Origin: Paenibacillus sp. FSL R7-0204
GTDB taxonomy: Bacteria; Bacillota; Bacilli; Paenibacillales; Paenibacillaceae
Assembly (NCBI RefSeq): GCF_038002225.1
Contig: NZ_JBBOCA010000001.1
Span: forward strand, 434,001 to 498,000
Length of the DNA stretch: 64,000 bases
Direction of reading: 5' to 3'
Shown here: positions 35,052 through 43,643 of the stretch, in pieces
Layout: each line of letters starts with the position of its first letter
How positions within the stretch are numbered: the stretch's first letter is position 1
The notes under the pieces: model-generated
What the model was told of the DNA's origin: nothing
What the model saw: only the letters and a program-made list of their open reading frames with translations
Databases searched by the model: none
Made by a program: the position numbers and the translations under genes

Positions 35052-36098
35052 ATGAACAATCCCCGGAAATGGCTAGTTACAGGCGCTGCTCTGGCAGCAG
35101 TATTACTCTACATAGGTACGGCAGGTGAGGGCATTGTCAGCGGACGGCCGCTGGCGGAGGAAGAGTTCAATTCCCGGTCTGCACAGCCTGTGGTGTCTGC
35201 TCCAGCCGCCGCAGCTGCGCAGCAGATTGCTGGGAAGAGGCAGGGGAACGGATATGCTTTTGACAAAGGGGTGACCCGCTTCAGCCTTCCACCCGGCACA
35301 CAGAGGGTCAGTATCGCCAACATGAACGGAAACATCGAGCTGAAGCAGGGCAATATCAAGGAGCTGGAGATCCACATGACGGTGGTTGTCCATCAGGCAA
35401 CAGCAGAAGCGGCGAAGGCTATCGCAGACAAGTCGGGGATGAAGGCGGGCACAGGAGCTGATCTGGAGATTGAGACGTACAGCGAACTCTATGGCAACCA
35501 CCAGTCTCCGAGCCTGGAGTTGACGGTGACCTTGCCACGTGGCATGAAGGCGGAGCTGCAGGCAAGGACGGAGAACGGCAATCTTTCTTTGTCAAAAGTT
35601 TCTAGTACAGGTAAAATCAAATTATCGTCGGTGAACGGTAACATCACTGCTTCCAACATCCCTGAGGAGCTTGTTCTGCATACGGTCAACGGTAACGTTC
35701 AGGTCTCGGAAGCGAAGGGCAGCGTTGACGTTAAGCTTACCAATGGTAATGTACAGGCTTCGCAGATATCGGGCGACCTGGCAGTGAAGGCGGTCAACGG
35801 GAATCTTACGGTGAAGGATGCGCTGGCTGCTGTCCGTGCGGCTACCGTGGCGGGGAATATTGAGGTGGAGAGCCGGAAGATCGGCGGGAATTGGACGGTG
35901 ACTACGGAGGTAGGCGACCTGGAGCTGGCGTGGCCGGGCGGAGCGGGAGTCGAGGTGGATGCGGAGTCGGTTTTTGACGAGATTGAAACGGACTTCCCGC
36001 TGACCGTGAAAAATCACAAGGCCCATGGACGGATTGGCGCAGGTACCTATCAGATTCACGCTAAAGCTATGGCAGGGTTGTCGCTGATGCAGAATTGA
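35052..36098 (+). CDS. Secreted DUF4097-type beta-repeat protein
   Basis: 348 residues with an N-terminal signal or anchor helix (WLVTGAALAAVLLYIGTAG), an Ala-rich linker, then a repetitive right-handed beta domain with recurring NGNI/NGNV/NGNL turns about every 20 residues (for example SSVNGNITASNIP, HTVNGNVQVSEA, KAVNGNLTVKDA). This is the DUF4097 pattern, often found beside two-component or sigma systems; function is unknown. It starts the operon DUF4097-regulator-kinase (24 bases, then 9 bases between genes), so it may be an envelope component whose state the kinase reads. Confidence 0.87.
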   Translation: MNNPRKWLVTGAALAAVLLYIGTAGEGIVSGRPLAEEEFNSRSAQPVVSAPAAAAAQQIAGKRQGNGYAFDKGVTRFSLPPGTQRVSIANMNGNIELKQGNIKELEIHMTVVVHQATAEAAKAIADKSGMKAGTGADLEIETYSELYGNHQSPSLELTVTLPRGMKAELQARTENGNLSLSKVSSTGKIKLSSVNGNITASNIPEELVLHTVNGNVQVSEAKGSVDVKLTNGNVQASQISGDLAVKAVNGNLTVKDALAAVRAATVAGNIEVESRKIGGNWTVTTEVGDLELAWPGGAGVEVDAESVFDEIETDFPLTVKNHKAHGRIGAGTYQIHAKAMAGLSLMQN

Positions 36099-36121
36099 TC
36101 TTGTAAAGAGGTGGACGAGGG

Positions 36122-36799
36122 TTGAAGGAACGCGTATTGATCATTGAGGATGAGACGGCCATGATCCGCCTGCTGGAGCTGGAGCTGCTCTATGAGGGTT
36201 ACGATATCACGGTTGCGGGAGATGGAATTACGGGTGCCGAGAAGGCGCTGGGTGAGCACTATGATATGATTCTGCTGGATTTGAATCTGCCGGGCATCAG
36301 CGGAATTGAAGTCTGCAAGCGGGTACGTGCGGTCAAGCAGACTCCGATTATAATGCTCACGGCCAGAGACACGGTCAATGACCGGGTGCGGGGACTGGAT
36401 ACCGGGGCTGATGATTATGTGCCGAAGCCGTTCGCCATTGAAGAGCTGCTGGCGCGTATGCGTTCTCTGCAGCGCAGGCTGCATGCGGCTGAACCAGGGG
36501 ATGAGGTACTACACGCCAAGGATCTGGTGCTGGATACGGCCGCCCACCGGGTCAGCCGGGCCGGACGCGAGATTGAATGCTCGCAGCGTGAATTCGATCT
36601 GCTGCACTGTCTGCTGGTTCATAAGAACCGGCTAATGAACCGTGAGGCATTGCTCAATCTGGTATGGGGCTATTCGTATGAAGGTGAGACGAATGTGGTA
36701 GATGTGTACATAAGGTATGTGCGTATGAAGGTGGATGAGGGCTTCGGGGAGAAGCTGATCCATACGGTCCGTGGCAGCGGCTATATCCTGAGAGACTGA
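36122..36799 (+). CDS. OmpR-family response regulator
   Basis: 225 residues: receiver domain (VLIIEDETAMIRLLE; phospho-Asp in MILLDLNLPGISG at about 53; Lys in YVPKPFAIEELL) and a C-terminal OmpR winged helix (CSQREFDLLHCLLVHKN; NVVDVYIRYVRMKVD; IHTVRGSGYIL). TTG start at 36122 with GAGGTGG about 7 bases upstream. Its cognate kinase follows 9 bases downstream. Confidence 0.94.
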   Translation: MKERVLIIEDETAMIRLLELELLYEGYDITVAGDGITGAEKALGEHYDMILLDLNLPGISGIEVCKRVRAVKQTPIIMLTARDTVNDRVRGLDTGADDYVPKPFAIEELLARMRSLQRRLHAAEPGDEVLHAKDLVLDTAAHRVSRAGREIECSQREFDLLHCLLVHKNRLMNREALLNLVWGYSYEGETNVVDVYIRYVRMKVDEGFGEKLIHTVRGSGYILRD

Positions 36800-36808
36800 G
36801 GTGAGGGA

Positions 36809-38191
36809 ATGAAGCCATGGACGTTCTCCCGTAAGGTCAGTGCTTCGATTGCGCTGACGGCGCTGGCTGTTGCGGCAGTGGTCAGCGGATTTGTCTATAT
36901 TACCTTCAAGCATTGGACAGACAGCCAGGAAACGCGGGTGCTGGATGCCAAGCTGAAGCAGTTCGAGCTTCGCGTCGGCGAGGTGGAATTCCTGCCGTCC
37001 CTGCTTCAGCCTGGACTGGGCAGAGGGAGCGGTGCGGCGGCTTTTTTGAAGCCGGATTTCTCCATGTTTGCTCCTGAACTGGAGAAGGGGCAGGTGCTGC
37101 AGATGCTGGATGCCAGCGGGCGCGTGCTTGCCGAAGCGGGGGAGGGGGAGCCAGAGCCCGGCTCGGATGTGTATCAGGCAGAGAAGGAGATATCCCTGCC
37201 GGTATATGGCCTTGTCCGGCTGCAGCTTACAGATAGCGGACAGTCACGCAGCGCCACCGCCGAGAAGGAGGTGGGCCGGCTGCTGCTGCTGGGTCTGCTG
37301 CTGGCTGCGGGAATGGCGGTGATTGCCGGCGGGCTGGTCTCCCGTTCAGCACTGAAGCCCATCCGCAGTATGATCGGCGAAGTCCGCAGCATCGGAACGA
37401 ACAGCTTATCGCGGCGTGTACAGGTTCCCGCCGCTCAGGATGAACTCCAGCAGCTGGGGGAGACCTTCAACGGATTCCTGCATAAGCTGGAGGTCTCCTT
37501 CGACCAGCAGCGCCGCTTCATCGCAGATGCCTCGCATGAGCTTAAGACGCCGCTGGCTATTATTGAGGGCCATACCCATATGATACAGCGCTGGGGCAAG
37601 GAGTCCCCGGAGGTGCTGGATGAATCGCTGGCCTTCATGATGGATGAGACCCGGCGGATGAAGGCGCTGATCTCCCAGCTCCTTCTTCTTGCCGAAGCGG
37701 AGGCAGAGGCTTTCGTGCCGGAGGACGAGGAGGCCGTCTGCAGTCTGAAGACAACGCTAAGCGAGCTGTTGCCGCAGACGGTTCATGTAAATCCCGGCGT
37801 AGAGCTTGATTATGACAGCGGCTCCAGCGGACAGGAGGTCCTGGTGAGGATACCGGGCAGCGCTTGCTATCAAGTACTTCGTAACATCATAGAGAATGCA
37901 TTGAAGTATACCCCTGAAGGCGGAACGGTAGTGATCAGGCATTCCCGCTTGGAGGATGGCAGAGTGGTACTAACCGCAGCCGATACCGGGATCGGAATCC
38001 GCGCGGAGCAGCTACCGCATATTTTCGAACGCTTTTACCGTACGGAGCATTCGCGGAGCCGCTCGCAGGGAGGCTCGGGTCTGGGCCTCGCTATTGCAAG
38101 AGCGATCATGGAACGGTATAGCGGCTCCATCGCCATTGACAGCACACCGGGGCAGGGGACAACCGTCACATTGACGTTTGCAGGTGCCTGA
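36809..38191 (+). CDS. Membrane sensor histidine kinase
   Basis: 460 residues: helix 1 (about 12-32), an extracytoplasmic domain of about 120 residues, helix 2 (LLLLGLLLAAGMAVIAGGLV), HAMP, H-box ADASHELKTPLAIIEGH, N-box RNIIENALKYT, G-boxes DTGIGI and GSGLGLAIARA. It pairs with the preceding OmpR-type regulator and the DUF4097 protein. The signal is probably an envelope condition, by inference from the operon. Confidence 0.94.
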   Translation: MKPWTFSRKVSASIALTALAVAAVVSGFVYITFKHWTDSQETRVLDAKLKQFELRVGEVEFLPSLLQPGLGRGSGAAAFLKPDFSMFAPELEKGQVLQMLDASGRVLAEAGEGEPEPGSDVYQAEKEISLPVYGLVRLQLTDSGQSRSATAEKEVGRLLLLGLLLAAGMAVIAGGLVSRSALKPIRSMIGEVRSIGTNSLSRRVQVPAAQDELQQLGETFNGFLHKLEVSFDQQRRFIADASHELKTPLAIIEGHTHMIQRWGKESPEVLDESLAFMMDETRRMKALISQLLLLAEAEAEAFVPEDEEAVCSLKTTLSELLPQTVHVNPGVELDYDSGSSGQEVLVRIPGSACYQVLRNIIENALKYTPEGGTVVIRHSRLEDGRVVLTAADTGIGIRAEQLPHIFERFYRTEHSRSRSQGGSGLGLAIARAIMERYSGSIAIDSTPGQGTTVTLTFAGA

Positions 38192-38398
38192 GCTATATTG
38201 TGCGAAGCTGATCAGCCGCCCGAAGTATGAGTCCGGAGAAGCGCTCCGTACTGTTAGGGATAAGGGGATGATTCAGGGGGCCTGTTTAATTTCCTTATTT
38301 TCCGGTGAATGGGTAGTAGTGAGTGAACTGACGGCAAGCGCGCCTGCGGAATTAGGGACGGGCTTGCTTTGCAGTGTCCAAACAGGGAGGCTACAGGA

Positions 38399-40132
38399 AT
38401 GGATAAGGCGTTGCTGGCACAAGTGAAGCGTTGGCATGATAAGAATGAATATCAGCAGATTGTGGACCGTCTTCTGGAGATTCCGCCAGAGGCAAGAGAT
38501 TATGAATGTATCAGCCAATTGGGCAGAGCCTATAACAACCTGGGAGATTACGACAAAGCGCTGGAGCTGCTGCTCAGCATTGCAGAGGAAGGCAAGGAGG
38601 ATTCGCTTTGGCATTTTCGCGCAGGGTACTCCTACTATCATCTAAAGCAGTACGAGCAGGCGGTCCAAGCGTTTGCTCGTGCAGATGAACTGGAGCCGGG
38701 AGACGGAGATATCCAGAACATGCTGGAGTACAGCCGGGAAGGCGCGCAGCGTGAGGCCAGAGAGCAGGCCAGGCGTGCAGAAGCGATACATAATTCTAAA
38801 TTACTTAGTGAGAGTGGCGGCAGAGACCTTGGGTCTTTCCTTGATTTCTGTGCCGATTTCTGGGATGACAGCGATTATGCCCTGAAGTCGTATGTGTCCC
38901 CGCTGCCCAGTGACGAGCTGATTGCTTCTGTGGAGGAGGAACTGGGCTACAAGCTGCCGGCCTCTTATATCGCCATGATGAAGCAGCATAACGGAGGGAT
39001 ACCCCGCAATACCTGTTACCCGGTGACTGAATCTACCTCCTGGGCTGAGGATCATGTTGCTATCTCGGGGATCGCCGGAATCGGCCGTGACAAAAGCTAC
39101 TCCCTTTGCGGAGACCTGGGCAGCCGCTTCATGATTGAAGAGTGGGGTTACCCCGATATTGGCGTGGTCTTCGGAGACTGTCCTTCTGCCGGACATGATG
39201 TCATCATGCTGGATTACCGCCACTGCGGGCCGGAGGGGGAGCCTGAGGTGATTCATGTGGATCAGGAGGGCAATTACGAGATTACGTTCCTGGCCCCTGA
39301 CTTCGAGACCTTCATCCGCGGGCTGGTGAACGATGAGGTGTTTGATACCTCGGAAGAGGATAAGGAGGATGACCTGAAGACAGTGGCTTCCGGGGCGTTC
39401 TCCCCCCTGCTGCAGGAGCTGTGCGACAAGGTTACGGAAGTGGGTGATATAGAGGGTATTATCCGCAGGATCTGCACCGCCATTGTGGAGGAGAAGGGCT
39501 ATTTCTCTCTTCATGCGGACGAGCGGTCCACCCTGATGTATGATCTGCAATTCTGGCTCTACACGCGCGTCTACCCGAATACTAACCGTGACCAGTATCT
39601 TGAGGTGTATTCCAAAATGATCGCGTTCGGCGGTGAATTCAGCACAGGCGGATATGCCCCGGGATTCATCTCGGACTGGCTGGACGACCGTGTCCGCCAC
39701 GGCATGATCGTGAACACGAACGGGACGCTCCGGTTCACGGATGGGGCGAAGACGCAATTACTTCAGAGGCTGAAGGAAGCTGCTGGGGGGCCGGGAGCTG
39801 CGGATCTGAAGCCTTTTATAATCGTGGAGCAGGATAACGGCGGCAAGTCCGTGATTCTGAACGCGGGAAGCTATAAGGCAGAAGTATTCGCCGTACGGGA
39901 AGAGGAAGGCTTCGAGGGCAACGGATATGATTGGGCCTCTCTGGCGGCAGTCTTCCTGGAGGAGCGGATGCCTGAGCTGGACGGTATTGTCCAATTCGAC
40001 CCGGAGGCAGGTATGTTCTGCGCCTATTCCTCTGACGGCGAGGCGATGGTCGCCTTCGCGACTGCCTTCAAGCGGGCTTGTGAGGACGATGAGCTCATCC
40101 GCGATCTGTTCTCGCGCGCGGAGCTGGATTAG
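38399..40132 (+). CDS. TPR-SUKH-Imm51-like poly-immunity protein
   Basis: 577 cytoplasmic residues in four parts. 1-115: TPR repeats (QLGRAYNNLGDYDKALELLL; WHFRAGYSYYHLKQYEQAVQ). About 148-310: SMI1/KNR4 (SUKH) domain (ELIASVEEELGYKLPASYIA, MMKQHNGG, YGFP-type core replaced by VVFGDCPSAGHDVIMLDY). About 325-460: an alpha-helical region I do not recognise. About 471-577: a domain that reads like Imm51 (NGYDWASLAAVFLEE, FDPEAGMFCAYSSDGEAM, C-terminal RAELD). SUKH and Imm51 families neutralise polymorphic toxins, so a fusion suggests protection against several. No toxin gene is adjacent. ATG 38399 has GGGAGG 8 bases upstream. Confidence 0.82.
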   Translation: MDKALLAQVKRWHDKNEYQQIVDRLLEIPPEARDYECISQLGRAYNNLGDYDKALELLLSIAEEGKEDSLWHFRAGYSYYHLKQYEQAVQAFARADELEPGDGDIQNMLEYSREGAQREAREQARRAEAIHNSKLLSESGGRDLGSFLDFCADFWDDSDYALKSYVSPLPSDELIASVEEELGYKLPASYIAMMKQHNGGIPRNTCYPVTESTSWAEDHVAISGIAGIGRDKSYSLCGDLGSRFMIEEWGYPDIGVVFGDCPSAGHDVIMLDYRHCGPEGEPEVIHVDQEGNYEITFLAPDFETFIRGLVNDEVFDTSEEDKEDDLKTVASGAFSPLLQELCDKVTEVGDIEGIIRRICTAIVEEKGYFSLHADERSTLMYDLQFWLYTRVYPNTNRDQYLEVYSKMIAFGGEFSTGGYAPGFISDWLDDRVRHGMIVNTNGTLRFTDGAKTQLLQRLKEAAGGPGAADLKPFIIVEQDNGGKSVILNAGSYKAEVFAVREEEGFEGNGYDWASLAAVFLEERMPELDGIVQFDPEAGMFCAYSSDGEAMVAFATAFKRACEDDELIRDLFSRAELD

Positions 40133-40141
40133 GACGAATCA

Positions 40142-40180
40142 GACGGGGCTGCCTGTATATGGGCAGTCCTGTTCTTTTTA
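40142..40180 (+). terminator. Terminator of the poly-immunity gene
   Basis: ACGGGGCTGCC pairs with GGGCAGTCCTGT around TGTATAT, followed by CTTTTTA. Confidence 0.75.
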
Positions 40181-40220
40181 TTTTTTGGCTATGTTAAATT
40201 ATAATGTTGATTTTTCGGCT

Positions 40221-40691
40221 CTACACAGAAAAGAATTGATATCTTCTTCCATTCTCAAATTTATCTACAAAATTGCCATCAGTAATTTCAGAAATAACCC
40301 TTAGCCAAAATTTTTGTGCTGGTATATTCTTCTCAAGTTGGTAGAGTTCCCAATTACCTTTAAAGAGGGTAAATAGTTGTTTGGCTGCGGCTGTACCCAA
40401 TCCATTCATTCTGTACTTTCTCAATATAAAGAAATGTGACAGGATATGAATATCTTTACCAGTTTCTTTGTTTTTCACGAAGGCAAATCCAGCGATTTTA
40501 TCACTAACCATTATTAAAAAAGGATGGCGACTTTGTGGCTCATTCCAATACAAATTAAAATCGGGCATCCCTTGGTAAACACCATTAGATAGAGTATCGA
40601 CCTCAGTGTATTCAGTGAAATCGTACATATAAAATTGAAGTAAGTTTTGCAGAGTTAACTGATCTTCAATCATAGCTTTTCGAATATTCAT
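40221..40691 (-). CDS. GNAT-type acetyltransferase in AT-rich islet
   Basis: 156 residues starting MNIRKAMIEDQLTLQNLLQF. The acetyl-CoA region is SHFFILRKYRMNGLGTAAAKQL (about 90-111) and a late LEKNIPAQKFWLRVISE segment replaces the usual NxxAxxFY. The frame is open 63 codons further upstream (to 40880), but the shorter start has GGAAGTG 6 bases upstream and begins exactly at the GNAT fold. Base composition is clearly AT-richer than the flanks, suggesting transfer. Confidence 0.75.
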   Translation of the reverse strand: MNIRKAMIEDQLTLQNLLQFYMYDFTEYTEVDTLSNGVYQGMPDFNLYWNEPQSRHPFLIMVSDKIAGFAFVKNKETGKDIHILSHFFILRKYRMNGLGTAAAKQLFTLFKGNWELYQLEKNIPAQKFWLRVISEITDGNFVDKFENGRRYQFFSV

Positions 40692-40899
40692 TAGTTCACT
40701 TCCGTTCTCAACTTTTTTTACGCTGAACATCGAAGTTTGGTGTTCGTGGCTATGATAACTGTTGGCGTTTTGGATATGATAGATGCCTTTCACACGCTGT
40801 TTTCCATCAGACTTGAATCGGTAATGAGCAAAGCCTGAAACTTGGAGATCCCATAGTACTCCTCTTTTCTCAAAAACCATCTCAGTTTACTAGGCGCTA

Positions 40900-41085
40900 T
40901 CATTTTGTCCTCTGGCCGACGTTCAACAAAGAACTCTCATCTGGCTTCTTTTTTTCAGAGCTATCCAGTATAGCCACCACTTCCCGGTTGACCTTAGTAA
41001 CCCTGTAACGACCTTCTCCAAGGTCTCAAGCGAGAGGTTCATTTCTTTACGTAATCTTCGAATGCGTACTCCGATTCTTTTTAAG
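40900..41085 (-). pseudogene. Degenerate Xre-type HTH regulator remnant
   Basis: On the minus strand one frame reads RIRRLRKE directly followed by MNLSLETLEKVVTGLL: helix 1 and helix 4 of an Xre HTH with the central recognition helices missing. A second frame continues with GEGRYRVTKVNREVVAILDS to a TGA at 40900-40902. An internal deletion plus a frameshift would explain both. Similarity is judged by eye only, so it could also be chance. Confidence 0.4.
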
Positions 41086-41086
41086 G

Positions 41087-41290
41087 TCAAATTGAATTCT
41101 TGTTCAGCAAAAGAAAGAGAATGCCGCCAACAATAAACCCGCTTATTACACCAGCCAATACAGATTTGAGAATAATGAGTGCAATGTCCATCCCCGTAGT
41201 GTCGGGGGTCGCTACGATATTCATAATGAACAGCAGGCTAAACAGGAGGGATGTAATCAGAAAAGATTTTGATTTCAGAAATCGCTTCAT
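41087..41290 (-). CDS. Small two-helix membrane protein
   Basis: 67 residues: a basic N terminus (MKRFLKSKS), helix 1 (about 10-27), a short hydrophilic loop and helix 2 (about 40-61, GVISGFIVGGILFLLL). GGAGGAG lies 4-5 bases before the ATG, supporting a real gene. No family is recognised. It lies in the AT-rich islet upstream of the HTH remnant, possibly once its partner. Confidence 0.6.
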   Translation of the reverse strand: MKRFLKSKSFLITSLLFSLLFIMNIVATPDTTGMDIALIILKSVLAGVISGFIVGGILFLLLNKNSI

Positions 41291-41447
41291 GGTTCTCCTC
41301 CATTCAGAAATAGTTCTCTGTTAAATATGATAATGTAAGTCTTTTTGTAATAATACCATACTCCTCCTCTCAAATTATGTCATACAGATGTCTATTTTTT
41401 CCTGCTATACTGGGTTTATCACAGGCGAGAAGGAGACAAGAATCAGA

Positions 41448-41819
41448 ATGGGCGAGATCATTAGACATGATGTGAATGAGGAATATGCATACTCCGGTTT
41501 TGTAGAGGCGGGGGGCTTCATTTTCCTGAGCTTCTGTGTAGGTAATGTTGGCGGAACAGTGGAGGAGCAGGTGGATGGTGCGCTGAATGATATGAGCGGC
41601 CGTCTGAGTCAGGTAGGTCTTACCCTAACAGATGTGGTGAAGGTGGACATTCTGCTGCGGGATGTATGGGATATTCCGGTTATGGAAGAGGTATTCAAGC
41701 GCAGATTCGAAGGCAAGTACCCTGCCCGCAAAACGATCTCCACCGAGTTCGCGCATGTGGGAGGCCCGGATGGACTGAAGGTCCAGATTGACGGTGTAGC
41801 GTACCGTCCACGTGCGTAG
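41448..41819 (+). CDS. RidA (YjgF/YER057c) family protein
   Basis: 123 residues, normal RidA length. The imine-deaminase core is seen in the C-terminal half: VVKVDILLRDVWDIPVMEEV, then PARKTISTEF with the Arg that binds the substrate carboxylate, and VQIDGVAY. RidA hydrolyses reactive 2-aminoacrylate and similar enamines from PLP enzymes. The N-terminal part (AYSGFVEAGGFIFLSFCVGN) is typical. AGAAGGAG lies 12 bases before the ATG. It is monocistronic with a long hairpin behind. Confidence 0.88.
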   Translation: MGEIIRHDVNEEYAYSGFVEAGGFIFLSFCVGNVGGTVEEQVDGALNDMSGRLSQVGLTLTDVVKVDILLRDVWDIPVMEEVFKRRFEGKYPARKTISTEFAHVGGPDGLKVQIDGVAYRPRA

Positions 41820-41829
41820 CGGTAATTCG

Positions 41830-41876
41830 AACCCAAACAGCAGCTCCTCCTGCCGGGATGAGCTGCTGTTTGGGTT
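41830..41876. terminator. Perfect 17-bp-stem hairpin
   Basis: AACCCAAACAGCAGCTC (41830-41846) pairs with GAGCTGCTGTTTGGGTT (41860-41876), a 13-base loop between two convergent genes. No T run follows, so it may act with Rho or by RNA stability. Confidence 0.7.
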
Positions 41877-41942
41877 GCCTAAAGGGTGTGGTGGGATAGA
41901 TGATTTAGGGCAGCGGTGATACCATACAATGTTCCTTCAGGA

Positions 41943-42752
41943 TTATGACGGCTGTCCATTATGCTCCTTCGGGGCAGGGCGAAGCATGTTCCCAACCAGG
42001 CGCAGGCTTTGCCGGCGGGTCATGAACCGGGAGATCTGGGCGCCCAGGTAATTGCGGAATCCGGGGACAATGTACTGTTTTCCTTTTGCCATAGCGCGCA
42101 GGGTAATTGCCACTACCCGCTCAGGCGAGTCCTTCGCGCCGCCGACGGAAGCATCCTCCGTACCCACTACGTTGAAGAAATCCGTCTCTGTTGAGCCTGG
42201 GCACAGGGCGAAAAATTGCACACCGCGATCACGATTCTCCCAGTAGAGGGCATCGGTAAAGGACAAGACAAAGGCTTTGGTCGCCCCATAGACCGCCATA
42301 TAAGGCAGCGGCTGAAAGCCTGCGGTAGACGATACATTGATCACAGCACCTGCTCCTCTGTGGAGCATTCCGGGAAGGAAGAGATGCGTCATATCGACCA
42401 CAGCGGCTACGTTGAGCATAACCTCTTCATGCTGGCGTTCCCCGGAGACTTGCTCGAACAGGCCATGGGTGGCAAAACCCGCATTGTTCACCAGCAGGTC
42501 GATATTCAGGCCAAGCTGCTGGCATTGCCGGTACAGCTCTCCGGCAGCTCCTTCGAGGGATAGATCCTGGGGGATAACCCGGCACTCAACTCCATGCCTT
42601 TGCGTCAATTCGCCTGCAAGCGCATTGAGTTTGCTTTTGGTTCTGGCTACCAGCACCAGATGACTGCCTTCCTTAGCTAATTGTCTTGCAAACTGTTCTC
42701 CGATTCCCGAAGAGGCTCCGGTGATTAAAGACCATTTTCCTTTAATATTCAC
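41943..42752 (-). CDS. Short-chain dehydrogenase/reductase
   Basis: 269 residues, classical SDR: cofactor motif TGASSGIGEQFA, NNAGFA, catalytic Ser in VINVSSTAGF and YxxxK in YGATKAF. The C-terminal part is like the DltE/YqjQ group; the substrate is unknown. The GTG start at 42752 has AAAAGGAG 8 bases upstream; the frame reaches an ATG at 42794 that lies before this site and inside a palindrome. It is divergent from a TetR gene that probably controls it. Confidence 0.9.
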   Translation of the reverse strand: MNIKGKWSLITGASSGIGEQFARQLAKEGSHLVLVARTKSKLNALAGELTQRHGVECRVIPQDLSLEGAAGELYRQCQQLGLNIDLLVNNAGFATHGLFEQVSGERQHEEVMLNVAAVVDMTHLFLPGMLHRGAGAVINVSSTAGFQPLPYMAVYGATKAFVLSFTDALYWENRDRGVQFFALCPGSTETDFFNVVGTEDASVGGAKDSPERVVAITLRAMAKGKQYIVPGFRNYLGAQISRFMTRRQSLRLVGNMLRPAPKEHNGQPS

Positions 42753-42786
42753 ATTTTCCGCTCCTTTTGATTCAATGTTTTGATTT

Positions 42787-42801
42787 GGTAACATTGTTAC
42801 C
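42787..42801. promoter_or_regulatory. Candidate TetR operator, 15-bp palindrome
   Basis: GGTAACATTGTTACC is a perfect palindrome around a central T in the SDR-TetR intergenic region, 35 bases before the SDR start codon. Placement and symmetry suit the divergent TetR protein; no binding evidence. Confidence 0.5.
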
Positions 42802-42947
42802 TATGTGAATCATAGTAACTAAATCGCCACGCGTGTGTCAAATCATTTTTTTCAGCGTAGTGGTTCAATTGACAACCTATGTTCAAATGTTTAGAATTCC
42901 TGTTAGAACCCGGCAACTTTGTTGCTCGGCAATAACATGTTAACCGA

Positions 42948-43643
42948 ATGAAGGTGATTCTTATCCATAATGAAGACAAGCCCACACCATCTAAGGGCCG
43001 GACACTGAAGACCTATCAGGAAGCCCGCCTGCAAAATACAGAAAATCTCCGTAAGCTTGTGGTGGATGCGGCCGCAGCCATTCTGCAGGAAGAGGGGCCG
43101 GAGGCCGTCACTGTGCGTAGAGTATCGCAAAGGATGGGCTGTTCCACCAAAATCATCTATAGTTTGTTTGTTAATAAAGAGGGCTTGGCCCAGCAATTAT
43201 ATCTGGAGGGCTGCAAATTACTGGCCCAGCGTTTTGAAGAAGTGCCGGCTTCTTCAGATCTGTTACAGCATCTGCTGGATCTGGGCGAAGCCTTCTGGCA
43301 GTTCGGACAGGATTACAGCAGTTACTACAAACTGATGTTTGGAGGAGCTTTTGCCGAATTCAAGCCGGATGCGGAGAGTATGCAGGGAACCATGACAGCC
43401 ATAAGCCGTTTGTGGGTTCTAATTAGCACCGCCCAGCAGCAAGGACAGATCCCCAGTCAGGAAGAGACCGCGACCCTTGTCGGCACGTTATGGGCATCGC
43501 TGCATGGAGTTATCCACCTATACATGAGCGGGTTCCTTGGAGATACCGTAGCTGCCCATACTGTATACAGGCAAACGATGGAGCTGCTGTCCAGAGCCTT
43601 ATTCGCAGCATCCCTACCAGACAGAGGAGCGGATCGAGGATGA
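42948..43643 (+). CDS. TetR-family transcriptional regulator
   Basis: 231 residues. The N-terminal HTH (AAAILQEEGPEAVTVRRVSQ, then MGCSTKIIYSLFVNKEGL, about 40-80) is followed by a C-terminal ligand domain of the WHG type (GEAFWQFGQDYSSYYKLMFG). It probably represses the divergent SDR gene. The ATG at 42948 lacks a strong ribosome site and gives an N-terminal extension of about 30 residues before the HTH, so the real start may be further downstream. Its stop overlaps the next start codon (ATGA). Confidence 0.87.
   Translation: MKVILIHNEDKPTPSKGRTLKTYQEARLQNTENLRKLVVDAAAAILQEEGPEAVTVRRVSQRMGCSTKIIYSLFVNKEGLAQQLYLEGCKLLAQRFEEVPASSDLLQHLLDLGEAFWQFGQDYSSYYKLMFGGAFAEFKPDAESMQGTMTAISRLWVLISTAQQQGQIPSQEETATLVGTLWASLHGVIHLYMSGFLGDTVAAHTVYRQTMELLSRALFAASLPDRGADRG

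Noticed and set aside
38178..38426. 82-codon plus-strand frame between kinase and poly-immunity gene
   Set aside because: It starts inside the kinase end and overlaps the next start codon, without a ribosome site. It may be a remnant, but the support is too weak.
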